63,392 nt of DNA, from the NCBI RefSeq assembly GCF_019599505.1, contig NZ_RKLT01000019.1, positions 1-63,392 on the forward strand, given 5' to 3'. The notes under the pieces were generated by a model. It ran no database searches and had not been told where the DNA came from. It saw only the letters and a program-made list of their open reading frames with translations. The stretch comes from Haloarcula nitratireducens (GTDB lineage: Archaea; Halobacteriota; Halobacteria; Halobacteriales; Haloarculaceae). Position 1 is the stretch's first letter, and every line of letters starts with the position of its first letter. The translations under genes and the position numbers were made by a program. Below are positions 51,741 through 60,483 of this stretch, piece by piece.

Positions 51741-51903
51741 ACTTGGGCCGAGACTTCGCCAGTATTCAGGCATCTAGAGCCTACTACCCGTTGAATTTCA
51801 GACTTGTGCCATTCTATAAATTATATTCCGCTATACTAAATTGGCTCATATTCTTCTAGATACGATATGCCTCTAGACAGCGTCAGACGTGAAAAATAGA
51901 GAT

Positions 51904-52290
51904 TTAGGATTGACGTGCTTCGAGAACCAATTTTGCGAGTCGTTCTGGCTCCTCCGTGGCGAGTTTCAGCAGTGCATCATGGTACTCTCGCTTCGGGATA
52001 TCACGGATACCCGCATCTCGGAGCTCACGTTTAACTTCGAAGTCGAGAACATCCTCAAACTCGTCCCAGGTGCTCGAACGTGGATAAATTGCCTCCTGCG
52101 ATGCGTCGTCGTATGGAAACGCCGGTTGACGCTTCCAGTCATCTGTCGTCTCCGTTGATTTTGGCGTGTCTGAAGTGGTCTCAGTCATGCGTTTTGCTTG
52201 GGTTTCATCGGAGCCAGAGCTGTCGTCTGCAGATTCCTCTTCGTTGGCGTCCTGCTCGCTGATAGCATCGTTGAGGTCGTCGAATCCCAT
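51904..52290 (-). CDS. ParA partner, plasmid partition-associated protein
   Basis: 128 aa. The first 60 residues are acidic and disordered-looking. The C-terminus, WDEFEDVLDFEVKRELRDAG through HDALLKLATEEPERLAKLVL, is helical and conserved-looking. Its ATG overlaps the ParA stop by one base (TAATG). Small partner genes in this position serve as the ParB-like centromere binder or adaptor. No standard ParB motif is visible, so the role rests on context. Confidence 0.6.
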   Translation of the reverse strand: MGFDDLNDAISEQDANEEESADDSSGSDETQAKRMTETTSDTPKSTETTDDWKRQPAFPYDDASQEAIYPRSSTWDEFEDVLDFEVKRELRDAGIRDIPKREYHDALLKLATEEPERLAKLVLEARQS

Positions 52291-53171
52291 TAGCGAACCA
52301 CCTCCCCTTGCTCAACTATCTGTGCCAATTCGTCGTAGGCAGCGAGTTGATCGCATTCGCTATCGTAATCACGGAGCGGGACCCCCTCGTCATTCGCGTT
52401 GTCTATCGCTGCCCGGTGGCGAATCCCAGGTAGGGAGCCAGCGTAGTTGCCATTATCAATGGCATCCCAGTCGTCTGCTGAGAGATAGGCATAGTTTGGG
52501 ACGTGCTTCGCAACGGCCTCGCGCGTCGTCATCTCCTGTAGCAATGCACGGTCGCGCGTATCTTGGTCGATCCGAGTGGAGAGGTCGGTCGGTGTGACTG
52601 CAAGAATATCGAGGTCGAAGTATTCGCGGGCCTCCATGACGAGTCGCTGAACCGTGTTGCTAAGACCCGTTTCGTAGCCGTTCTCGGGTCGCAATGGGAT
52701 GATGATATTCCCCGTCGCGTACATCGCATTATCGTTCAGCTTCCCCCTGTTAGCCGGACAGTCGATTACAACGTAATCGTATGCATCGCCGAGGACCTCG
52801 TCAACGAGCTCCTGTTTGAGGCGGGTCGTTCCCATTGTCGCCTCCTTGAGCCCAGATTGGACATCTTCCAGCTCAACGTGGGCAGGGAATAGGTCCAACC
52901 CCTCAGCGATGTTGACAATGTACTGTGATGGGTCATCACCGTCGAGAAGGACATCGGCGGCATGGTTCGTCCCCCATCGCTCCCCTCGGTATGCTTCATC
53001 TTCACCGAGAATTAATGTCATGTGGCCATTGTCGTCGAGATCCACAAGCAACGCGCGTTCGTTTCGATACGCGAGTTCCCGCGAGAGGTTGATCGCAGTC
53101 GTTGTCTTGCCGAAGCCGCCTTTCAGCACGCCGACCGCGACAGCACGCGGTTCAGGTTGGTTCTCGGCCAT
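52290..53171 (-). CDS. parA: ParA-family partition ATPase
   Basis: 293 aa. The deviant Walker A KGGFGKTT (about 15-22) and Walker A' LLVDLDDNG (about 40-48) are typical of ParA/Soj, with DYVVIDCPANRG as Walker B near 125-136. It binds DNA non-specifically with ATP and moves plasmid copies apart. The gene is followed immediately by a small partner and preceded by an array of 9-base repeats that could be its centromere. Confidence 0.93.
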   Translation of the reverse strand: MAENQPEPRAVAVGVLKGGFGKTTTAINLSRELAYRNERALLVDLDDNGHMTLILGEDEAYRGERWGTNHAADVLLDGDDPSQYIVNIAEGLDLFPAHVELEDVQSGLKEATMGTTRLKQELVDEVLGDAYDYVVIDCPANRGKLNDNAMYATGNIIIPLRPENGYETGLSNTVQRLVMEAREYFDLDILAVTPTDLSTRIDQDTRDRALLQEMTTREAVAKHVPNYAYLSADDWDAIDNGNYAGSLPGIRHRAAIDNANDEGVPLRDYDSECDQLAAYDELAQIVEQGEVVR

Positions 53172-53184
53172 AGTCAGTCAGTCT

Positions 53185-53394
53185 ACCTTAGGTGACTTAG
53201 CTATTGTGCCTTAGTCACCCAAGGTATCCCAACAGCATGAGTTAGATTAGGCACCCAAGCCACCCTAATATCCTGACTCAGCTCAGATATACAAGCTACC
53301 TAAGTAGCCTAAGGTAGATTAGGTGCCAAATTAGGGTCAACCACCTGATTTACCTGAGTTGCCTAACTTGCCTAAGCTACCCAAGCTACCTACG
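53185..53394. repeat. Nonanucleotide repeat array upstream of parA (centromere/iteron-like)
   Basis: Degenerate 9-base units, consensus (G/C)T(A/T)(G/A)CC(T/C)AA, recur in both orientations, for example TTGCCTAAC-TTGCCTAAG (9-base spacing) near 53359-53376, then CTACCCAAG and CTACCTA, and GCTACCTAA-GTAGCCTAA near 53295-53312. No gene is seen. The position directly upstream of parA suits a parS site with autoregulation or an origin. Confidence 0.75.
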
Positions 53395-53444
53395 GCTCGA
53401 GAACTACATTGGTGAAAACAGTGGTGTGCTGTGGTAGCTATCAA

Positions 53445-53509
53445 GCTAACCAACACAGAGTGGCCAGGAGCGTGCACAACGCCTGTTGATCCGGATATTG
53501 TTGGTTAGC
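53445..53509. repeat. GCTAACCAACA...TGTTGGTTAGC dyad
   Basis: Perfect 11-base arms (53445-53455 and 53499-53509) with a 43-base spacer, just beyond the parA repeat array. It is the third pair of this motif in the window and the longest match. Confidence 0.75.
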
Positions 53510-53511
53510 AC

Positions 53512-53700
53512 AGGAATAACGCTGATCGAGCAAAGCGAGCACTAGAGACACTGCAAGATATCAATCCCGACGACGAGCAGGTGGAGACAGTCCATGCGGA
53601 CGCGGTCGTCGCGGTCGAAACGCTGGTGACGAGTCTCAACGACGACCAGACTTCTAAAGACAAGAGAGACATCAAAGCCCCTGATAGATGGGATGAACCA
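53512..53700 (+). pseudogene. Possible gene remnant
   Basis: A frame reading NADRAKRALETLQDINPDDE followed by QVETVHADAVVAVETLVTSL has the Ala/Asp/Val bias of haloarchaeal genes, then loses it after about 53690. There is no good start. It looks like the leftover of a helical protein, but the family is unknown. Confidence 0.35.
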
Positions 53701-53856
53701 CCCCGGTCTACTCCGCCTGAAAACTACTGTATCTGCGGAAGAGCGTCTCTTGTACTGTTTTCCTGAAACTCAGTTTTGAAGAGGGTACTCGAAAGATCGA
53801 ATTTCATATCGCACACGGGGTGTGGGGAGGTATCTTTGGCTCTATTGTTGCGAACC

Positions 53857-53879
53857 GCCTCAGGGTCAAGCCCCGAGGC
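53857..53879. other. Hairpin, possible IS1341-type end
   Basis: GCCTCAGGG and CCCCGAGGC pair with one mismatch around TCAAG. I recall this hairpin type downstream of haloarchaeal TnpB genes, but no tnpB is adjacent. A solo end is likely, or a terminator. Confidence 0.35.
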
Positions 53880-53976
53880 ACTCGCCTTGTTTCTTCTGTA
53901 GACCATTCTCAGCCTCAGAATATACTGGTCGGTATTTATGTATCTTCAAACAACATGTGTAAATGGGTATATTGGG

Positions 53977-55320
53977 ATGGACAATATAAGCATTCGGAAT
54001 AAGAAAACAACTGTATCAGATGACGATATTGCAGTGACGCGTACTCTCACTTACGAAGATAGCTGGATCATGGGGACTGTAACAATCGAGTCAAGCCACC
54101 AAAATCAAGTATTAGTTCACGTCGTTGAAGAATTTCCAGATAATGTAGAATTTGAGACGGGTGGTTTCAGACACAAAGATAAGCCGGCGATGGGTGAGAT
54201 ATCCTCGCAGCAGGCGTCAATCTCACAGATCGTTGACGATGAGCCGGCTACGGTTCATTACGGGATCAAGCTAGCTGAACACATAGAGGAGATAACGTTC
54301 AATGATCCCAACCTACAGGAGGTGCAGCCTGCTGCCTTCACACGGTCAGGTACCGCTTGTGACAATAGTGACAACATACCGGGAACCGAATCCGAAGAGT
54401 CTACGTTGTCAGAATCATCTCCTGCGCAGTTTTCAATGGATACGGCAGTCGACTCTGAATCCTCATCGACAGACACCTTAGGGTGGGACAGGACAGATGC
54501 ATCTTCAGCTGCTATTAAGGAAGCGATCAGACAAGCCAATGACAACGACGAGAGTGAACAGACTGCAGGTAAACAGAAAGGCGATCAAGAAGTAACGAAT
54601 CAGACTGAGGCACCTGCCAACGTCAAACCGATCGAGCTCACTGATCCTCGGTCATCGACTCAGGACGACGAGACATGTTCAGATTCTACCACACCTGAAG
54701 ACAACTTAGATCCTCGACGAAGTGTTGACGCTCGACTCGACTGGCTCAGCGCTCGTGTCGATGAGTTTGCTGCCTATGCGACTGCCTTAGAGGACCTCAT
54801 AGACAAACACGGACCCGCTCCAGAGTTCATCGACCGAATAGAAGATGACCTTACCACTCTCGAAGCTGGTCTCCAGTCAGTCCAAACAGAGATTGAGACA
54901 GTACAAGAGACACAGAATGTAGCCGTCGAAGACCTCCATCAAAAAACGGATGACCTAGACCAGCGGCTAGATGAGGCCCGTGGTAGGTTTGACAGGGAAC
55001 TCGATAATGTCAGAGACGACCTCGATAAGAAAGTCGAGCGTATTGATACCACCGTAGCGAAGCAGGGTGATACACTCAAGGCTGAAATTGAGACACTTGA
55101 TGGCCGAGTCTCCCGGATTGATGACGATGTCCAAGATATTCGTGAAACCACTCGTAGCCTTGAAGATGACCTATCTGAGATGAGTAATAATATCGCTTCC
55201 ATGCGTGCAGAACTATCTGATCTTCGGACAAACATCCAGGAACTCACTGAATTCAAAGATTCGCTAGCCAATGTTTTCGAGACTCCAGCTACCGACTCGG
55301 CACACACCGACGACAGGTGA
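53977..55320 (+). CDS. Coiled-coil protein of unknown function
   Basis: 447 aa from MDNISIRNKKTTVSDDD (ATG 53977; 53938 is also possible). The first 120 residues form a beta-rich domain with EDSWIMGTVTIESSHQNQVL and FPDNVEFETGGF. A Ser/Thr/Asp/Glu-rich linker (about 125-250) follows, then a long coiled coil (about 270-430, with many DLD, RID and LEDDLS heptads). The GC content is lower than its surroundings. No known family was recognised. It resembles structural or partition accessories in form only. An AT-rich promoter region lies before it. Confidence 0.7.
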   Translation: MDNISIRNKKTTVSDDDIAVTRTLTYEDSWIMGTVTIESSHQNQVLVHVVEEFPDNVEFETGGFRHKDKPAMGEISSQQASISQIVDDEPATVHYGIKLAEHIEEITFNDPNLQEVQPAAFTRSGTACDNSDNIPGTESEESTLSESSPAQFSMDTAVDSESSSTDTLGWDRTDASSAAIKEAIRQANDNDESEQTAGKQKGDQEVTNQTEAPANVKPIELTDPRSSTQDDETCSDSTTPEDNLDPRRSVDARLDWLSARVDEFAAYATALEDLIDKHGPAPEFIDRIEDDLTTLEAGLQSVQTEIETVQETQNVAVEDLHQKTDDLDQRLDEARGRFDRELDNVRDDLDKKVERIDTTVAKQGDTLKAEIETLDGRVSRIDDDVQDIRETTRSLEDDLSEMSNNIASMRAELSDLRTNIQELTEFKDSLANVFETPATDSAHTDDR

Positions 55321-55328
55321 ACGACGGA

Positions 55329-55396
55329 GTTTCCTCTGTGGGAGTCTCAGCCAGTCTATGATTCCCCGGAGGCAACATTCCTGCCACAGTGGACAA
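55329..55396. mobile_element. IS200/IS605-type right-end remnant
   Basis: The string from GTTTCCTCTGTGGGAGTCTC to GGAGGCAACATTCCTGCCAC closely matches the region at 63094-63152 just downstream of and within the TnpB end (GTTTCCTCCGTGGGAATCTC, GGAAGCAACATTCCCGCTG). No tnpB coding sequence remains here. Confidence 0.55.
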
Positions 55397-55402
55397 CCCT
55401 TT

Positions 55403-56032
55403 TCAGCCGCCGGTAGTTGACAAGATACCAGCCTGCTCACACGCTGCGTCCCAAGACTCAAAGTGAGAATAGTAGGTTTGGACGGAATACTTGCCTCGTT
55501 CACGGATGTCCTTAGTCCGAGGCTTGGCATCGATTGCTTCTGCTACTCGTCGGAGTTCAGCAAGCAATTCAAGATCGGAAATACGTGTGGGTACTTCGTT
55601 TGGCGAAACCCCTATTTCCTTGATGGCTTCTGACCACGATCCGAAGTACTTGAAGTAATTATTATCTGAGTAGCGTCCATATTTCCGCAAATCAGTTATC
55701 GATGGAGCCTCGTCTAATTCGACAGCAAGTCGATTAACTTCAGCTAATAATTGACCGCGAAAGAAGAGTTCGTACTCATTCGACTCTAACAACATCTGTA
55801 TCTTCGTTTGAGATTCTTGGTCAAGTTGTGAGAGCGTATCATATCGCTCCCGATCACGAGCTTCTGGATCGAACCCAGCTACACGGAGTGCCTCTTCCCA
55901 TGACCCAAATTGTTCGCGATACTGCTCAGGGTCGAACTTCCCCTTTCCCACCATAAGCGCTTTTGTCGGCGTTCGGCCGGTTTCAGCCTGTAGTCGTTTG
56001 AGTTCCGCAATTAGTTCTTCACGTACCGTCAT
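55403..56032 (-). CDS. Homing-endonuclease-associated repeat protein
   Basis: 209 aa with three copies of the repeat seen next to HNH and LAGLIDADG homing enzymes: each has a TRK/LRK-type helix, a Y-F/G-SWxxAL or SWxEAI core (FGSWEEALRVAGFDP at about 42-56, FGSWSEAIKEIGVSP at about 132-146, FESWDAACEQAGILS at about 190-204). No nuclease motif is present, so it is probably a DNA-binding relative. It lies beside an IS605-type remnant. Confidence 0.75.
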   Translation of the reverse strand: MTVREELIAELKRLQAETGRTPTKALMVGKGKFDPEQYREQFGSWEEALRVAGFDPEARDRERYDTLSQLDQESQTKIQMLLESNEYELFFRGQLLAEVNRLAVELDEAPSITDLRKYGRYSDNNYFKYFGSWSEAIKEIGVSPNEVPTRISDLELLAELRRVAEAIDAKPRTKDIRERGKYSVQTYYSHFESWDAACEQAGILSTTGG

Positions 56033-56170
56033 TTATAGCTGAACTAGTCTTGGAAAGCATAAATGTGACCCCTATATTATCAATTTTGATTTTTCGCTTA
56101 TATCAATATATTTAGACAACCATCAATTGGTCTTTCATCGATCGACTGTAGCGGTGGGATTCGGAGCAGT

Positions 56171-56383
56171 ATGCCGAGTAGGGAGGGAATTACTTTTATG
56201 ATGGCATACTATCAGTTTTATCTAAGGGTTATGGGGATTCCATCACAATGTCCCGAATGTGGGTCACTCGGCGTGAAAATATTCAAAGTACCGCCAGAGG
56301 AACAGGAGCATGAGGAGTGGTCAACTCGAGCTGAGTGTGACAACTGCGAAGAGTATGAAGAATGGTTTGATACAGACCGGTGA
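56171..56383 (+). CDS. Small zinc-ribbon-like protein (70 aa)
   Basis: CPECG (about 27-31) and CDNCE (about 55-59) form a likely zinc site, with helical acidic segments around. MAYYQFYLRVMGI is a plausible later start. Its stop codon falls within an IS605-type end-like hairpin at 56381, so the gene may have been truncated or capped by insertion. Function unknown. Confidence 0.5.
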   Translation: MPSREGITFMMAYYQFYLRVMGIPSQCPECGSLGVKIFKVPPEEQEHEEWSTRAECDNCEEYEEWFDTDR

Positions 56384-56420
56384 CATCCTCCTCGCCGTAA
56401 ACGGCGGGATTCTCTCCTCG
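56381..56420. mobile_element. IS605-type end-like hairpin fragment
   Basis: TGACATCCTCCTCGCCGTAA followed by ACGGCGGG copies the stretch at 63066-63093 next to the TnpB fragment. The CGCCGTAAACGGCG part can form a hairpin. No transposase is attached. Confidence 0.5.
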
Positions 56421-56485
56421 CAGACCGATAGGCCGAGTGCCGCAGAGTTGTTTAAAACAGACTCAATTTCGTAATTTCGTAAAAG

Positions 56486-57715
56486 TCACCGAAGCTGAGA
56501 TAGTGGTGAAAGACGAGAAAGGTACCATGTTGCGGCAACTCCTCCAATCGCGCTCACGACAAATGCGACGCTAAACCCAGCTACTAACACCTGCTCTGAG
56601 AGAGAGACAACGTCTTCAAAGCCACTTAATGCGGCAGCAATTTGATTTACCCCCCAGATGCTAGGAACAGCAAGTCCAATACCTACTACGCCGCCAAGTA
56701 TTCCAACGGTAAGGGTATTCGCGAGTAGTATCACAGCTAAGGATCGTTGTGAGGTCCCAATGGCGGTAAGTGCACCAAACGTCTCACGATGGCGGGCAAC
56801 GAATGAGAGTTGCAGATTCGTCAATAAGAGTATACCAGCGACGACGGCCATTATAACAAGACTCAGTCCGCTTGCGAGAACAACGGATTGGTTTTGAAGC
56901 GTCGCCTGTAACTGCTCACGATTCGTTCGGACGGTATACCCTGGATAGACCTTCCGCAGCTCTGCTGCCGTCGACTCAGGGTCTGCATTAGTTGCAACCT
57001 TCGCTGAAATCATCGTCGCCCGATCACTGGCTGTCGTGCCAGTGATCTCCTGAATCTCACTGGGGGGCATTACAACTGTGGGGGCGCCGACGAACTGCGA
57101 ATAGGTGCCCGAAATACCCACAACAGTGAATCTGTTATTACTAGCCGTTGCCAGTGTCCCACCGAGATAAACTGTATCGCCGACAGAGAGATTGTATTGC
57201 TTGGCAGTTCGCTGGTCGATGACTACTTCATGTTGCATCGGTCCATCGTAACTGCCATCGGCGTAATGGGCATCGCCCCCCTCAACGCCACCACCAGCAA
57301 CGTAGTTTACGTTCGGCCCTCGTGTCTGGGCGCCGACGCCGATAACCGTCTCGAAGTCCTCGTTGTTTGTGCTAATATAGAGCGTCTGAAAGATGAGGAC
57401 ATGTGCTGTTCTAATGTCCTCACGCGCTCTTAATTCTGCCTCAAGTGAATGAGCATCAATGAGCGAATTTTCGAACCCACCGACAGTGCCCGGTCGGAGT
57501 TCAACGGGGCCGCCAGTCACCCAAATATCTCGACCTGCCTGGGTGAATTTCTCCTCGCCCGTATTCATGACACCGAGACCGACGCTTACGAGGAGAACTG
57601 ATGCCAGTACCGCCATTGCGACACCTAATACCGCAAGTATTGTTCGGGTTCGTTCGTGGCGTAGCTGTGCACCAGCCACACCGAGTAGCGCACGGACGCG
57701 AGCAAGGTTGCTCAT
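56486..57715 (-). CDS. FtsX/MacB-type ABC permease
   Basis: 409 aa. An N-terminal span (VLGVAMAVLASVLLVSVGLG), a large outer MacB-like domain (about 55-260), and three C-terminal spans (for example VLASGLSLVIMAVVAGILLL) make the FtsX fold. It pairs with a second permease whose stop overlaps its ATG. The heterodimer with the LolD-like ATPase would move lipoproteins or other hydrophobic cargo. Its exact substrate is unknown. Confidence 0.88.
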   Translation of the reverse strand: MSNLARVRALLGVAGAQLRHERTRTILAVLGVAMAVLASVLLVSVGLGVMNTGEEKFTQAGRDIWVTGGPVELRPGTVGGFENSLIDAHSLEAELRAREDIRTAHVLIFQTLYISTNNEDFETVIGVGAQTRGPNVNYVAGGGVEGGDAHYADGSYDGPMQHEVVIDQRTAKQYNLSVGDTVYLGGTLATASNNRFTVVGISGTYSQFVGAPTVVMPPSEIQEITGTTASDRATMISAKVATNADPESTAAELRKVYPGYTVRTNREQLQATLQNQSVVLASGLSLVIMAVVAGILLLTNLQLSFVARHRETFGALTAIGTSQRSLAVILLANTLTVGILGGVVGIGLAVPSIWGVNQIAAALSGFEDVVSLSEQVLVAGFSVAFVVSAIGGVAATWYLSRLSPLSQLR

Positions 57716-58932
57716 CCCGACAGCACCTCCAATGCATCGGTTCGCCAGCTCAGAATCACTGGGTAGATCGCACCGAGAAGACCAATAATAGCCGCGACAC
57801 CGATCGCATACAGACCTAACAGAGGATCGAAAACTGCGACGACAGCGACATCGTAGGTCACAGCGCCAATCGCATTGACACCGACGATGCCCAGGAAGCC
57901 AAGGCCGATACCGACAACACCACCTAGAAGGGCGATAAGCACGGTTTCAGTCCCAACCAATAGCGATCGTGAGCGAGCGGTAAAGCCGATTGCCGCCAGT
58001 GTCCCCAGTTGTTCGCGATCGCCGCTGACATCCAGTCCAATCAATGTCGTCAGAAAGAGAACGCCAATAACGATTGTGGAGATGAGCGCAGCACTCGCGA
58101 TAGCCAAAGGCAGATTTGATGTCGAAACCTGTTGTGCCGACAGCCCCTGTCGTGTTACAACCGTCGTCTTCGGATAGCGCTGCTCAATAAGCGAGCGAAC
58201 GGAAGGATCGTTCGTACTCACGAGAAGTTGATCTGCAGCATCACCATTGGTGGCCCCAGTCACGGCTTGCAGTTCACTGAGATGAACGACCATCATTGGC
58301 ACAGTTCCACCAGCCGTCTCTGCGCCGCCAGTAGTGACATTGACAACGCTGAACGACTGGTTCGTACTTCCACCAGCGAGAACGAGTTTGTCCCCGGTTG
58401 ATGCGTTAGTGAGCGTCGCTGCCGCGTCGTTAACTACTGCTTCACCAGTCCAAGGGCCGTCATATGTACCATTCGCATAGTGGGGATCACCTGCGATAAG
58501 ATCATCTGTTGGAAACCCAAGGATACTCGTCCCTGGTTTCGGGATGACCCCAACAGTAAGGATATACGTCCGCTCACCGGTGGTAACATCTCGAACCGGC
58601 ACTAACTCCAGTAACACTGGGGTCGCATAGTCAATTCGTTGGTCGTCAGCGAGTGCTGCACTCGTGGAATGAACATCGCCGAGCTGGAGTCCACCAGTTG
58701 AGACCGCTAATGACTCGACACTTGCTTGTTCCGGGACGACCCAGTAATCGACACCCTCACTCTCAACGACGGATTGTGAACTCAGTCCCAGAGCGACACC
58801 GGAAACAGTGACCATTAATCCGATCGCGACGGCAACCCCAAGAACACTCAACAACACGCGTTGAGGCGCACTTCGAAGCCGACCAATAACGCGATACCCT
58901 GCGAGCCCGAGTAGTGACTGTCGTCGCCCCAC
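57712..58932 (-). CDS. FtsX/MacB-type ABC permease
   Basis: 406 aa with a GTG start at 58932, two bases after the ATPase stop. It has the same layout as the following permease: a first span VLLSVLGVAVAIGLMVTVSG, an outer domain (about 45-270), then three spans with ISTIVIGVLFLTTLIGLDV. The two are paralogues and probably form a heterodimer. Confidence 0.88.
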   Translation of the reverse strand: MGRRQSLLGLAGYRVIGRLRSAPQRVLLSVLGVAVAIGLMVTVSGVALGLSSQSVVESEGVDYWVVPEQASVESLAVSTGGLQLGDVHSTSAALADDQRIDYATPVLLELVPVRDVTTGERTYILTVGVIPKPGTSILGFPTDDLIAGDPHYANGTYDGPWTGEAVVNDAAATLTNASTGDKLVLAGGSTNQSFSVVNVTTGGAETAGGTVPMMVVHLSELQAVTGATNGDAADQLLVSTNDPSVRSLIEQRYPKTTVVTRQGLSAQQVSTSNLPLAIASAALISTIVIGVLFLTTLIGLDVSGDREQLGTLAAIGFTARSRSLLVGTETVLIALLGGVVGIGLGFLGIVGVNAIGAVTYDVAVVAVFDPLLGLYAIGVAAIIGLLGAIYPVILSWRTDALEVLSG

Positions 58933-58934
58933 AG

Positions 58935-59675
58935 TTACTGACTCCTGTCGATTTCCCCGTCTCGAAGGCGAATAATGCGATCACAGACATCGAGCGCTTG
59001 TTGGTCGTGAGAGGCCAAGACAACAGCCTGTTCGTCGGCGATATCGACCAGTAAATCGAGGACGCGCTCACCAGTCGACGTGTCCAGTTCCCCCGTTGGC
59101 TCATCGGCGATAACTAATGAGGGGTTCGTCGTGAGTGCCCGGGCAATGGCTACTCGCTGTTGCTCCCCACCGGAGAGTTGTCCGGGTTTGTGTGTCTGTC
59201 GCTCATCGAGACCAACGGCAGTCAAGAGCTCCGCAGCACGTTCACGTCGAGTGCGCTTGCCGTAACCGAGTTCTACGAGTGGGAGTGCAACGTTCGCACG
59301 GGCCGAGAGAGCGTCGAGCAAGTGAAATCGCTGGAAGATAATGCCGACATGCTCAAGTCGCAAAGCAGCCCGCTCTCGAGCTGAAAGCGATGTAATGTTC
59401 TGTCCCGCTAGCGTAATCGTCCCCGAGGTTGGAACGTCAAGTCCGGCAAGCAAATGAAGAAGCGTAGATTTACCGCTGCCGCTTGGGCCAGCAATACCAA
59501 CCACCTCACCGGGATGGATGGTCGCTGAGACGCCATTGAGTGCACGCACTGTTGGTGCTGCTGTCCGAGAGAAAAATCCGCCTCCACCTCGCGTATATTC
59601 CCGAATGACGGACTCCCCTTCGACGACAGGAGTATCTCGTGTTACTGTCTCAGTTGGCTGGCCCAGCTGTTCCAT
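58935..59675 (-). CDS. LolD/MacB-type ABC ATPase
   Basis: 246 aa. Walker A is [17 protein letters not shown], the signature [15 protein letters not shown], Walker [14 protein letters not shown] and the switch [17 protein letters not shown] is the hallmark of the LolD/FtsE/MacB branch. It is the first gene of the three-gene operon and powers the two FtsX-type permeases. A promoter region of about 70 bases separates it from the IS6 element. Confidence 0.93.
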   Translation of the reverse strand: MEQLGQPTETVTRDTPVVEGESVIREYTRGGGGFFSRTAAPTVRALNGVSATIHPGEVVGIAGPSGSGKSTLLHLLAGLDVPTSGTITLAGQNITSLSARERAALRLEHVGIIFQRFHLLDALSARANVALPLVELGYGKRTRRERAAELLTAVGLDERQTHKPGQLSGGEQQRVAIARALTTNPSLVIADEPTGELDTSTGERVLDLLVDIADEQAVVLASHDQQALDVCDRIIRLRDGEIDRSQ

Positions 59676-59747
59676 TCGTCAGCAAATCTCTGTACGGCTC
59701 GGTGATAATGGTTGTGTCATGTCTACTGGAGAACTATATCAATTAGC

Positions 59748-60482
59748 GGGCACTGTCTAGTTAGGCCAATTTGAGAAGCGAGCAATTCGTAGATCTAGTG
59801 CTTCGCTCGACCTAGAACTGCTCACAGAGTCGTTGGAAACGGCGAATTATCAATGTTGGCAGCGGACGGCGACGCCCATCAGGGCGTTCGCCGTCCGACT
59901 CCACGCTACGGGACTTCGCTTAGAGAGATAGAAGCAATTCTTCGGCTACTCGGCATAGAACGGTCGTTTCAGACAGTTTTTCAGTGGATACATCGGCTAG
60001 CTGACAGCGTGTCGGACCCGCCGAAGGCGACGCCGAGGCGGGTCGCGGTCGACGAGACCGCTGTCAAAATCCATGGTAAGTGGTCTTGGTTGTACGCTGC
60101 AATAGACCTCGACACGAAGGTAATTCTTGATATCACGTTATTCAAGCATCACGGGACCGATCCGGCGGCTGCATTTCTGCACGGCGTGTGCGAGAAACAC
60201 GGCTGTTCAGACACGGTGTTTCTCGCTGACTCCTTCGGTTATCGGACTGCCTTTTCTCGATTAGGTGTGAACGGTCGAGTCGACTATACAGACCGAAAGC
60301 TCATCGAAAAGTGGTTTCACACGTTCAAAATGAGGGTTGACCGCTTCCACAACTCATGGGTGGGCAGTCGGCTGAGCGTCCGCCGGTAGCTTGCAGTGTT
60401 TATCCATTACTATAATTTTTAGCGACCGCATCAATCGCTCGACGGAAAAACACCAACTCAGGAGACTAACTAGACAGTGCCC
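59748..60482. mobile_element. IS6-family element, degenerate
   Basis: Terminal inverted repeats GGGCACTGTCTAGTTAG (59748 on) and its complement (ending 60482) match over 17 bases, and the 735-bp length suits IS6. The transposase inside is broken. No clear target duplication was found. Confidence 0.82.
59853..60473 (+). pseudogene. IS6-family transposase, frameshifted with two amber stops
   Basis: Recognisable blocks are SLREIEAILRLLGIERSF, VAVDETAVKIHGKWSWLYAA (first Asp) and IEKWFHTFKMRVDRFHNSW (catalytic Glu region). An upstream frameshift near 59917 separates AFAVRLHATGL from SLREIEAIL. After WVGSRLSVRR the frame hits TAG where Trp is expected, reads LAVFIHYYNF, hits TAG again where Gln is expected, then RPHQSLDGKTPTQ. 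It is non-functional. Confidence 0.8.
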
Positions 60483-60483
60483 G

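Noticed and set aside
53185..53394. CRISPR array
   Set aside because: Units are 9 bases with no unique spacers; they resemble iterons, and no cas genes are present.
60387..60473. In-frame amber codons in the IS6 transposase as possible pyrrolysine or recoding sites
   Set aside because: An upstream frameshift also breaks the gene, and the TAGs sit at ordinary Trp and Gln positions, so decay is the simpler explanation.
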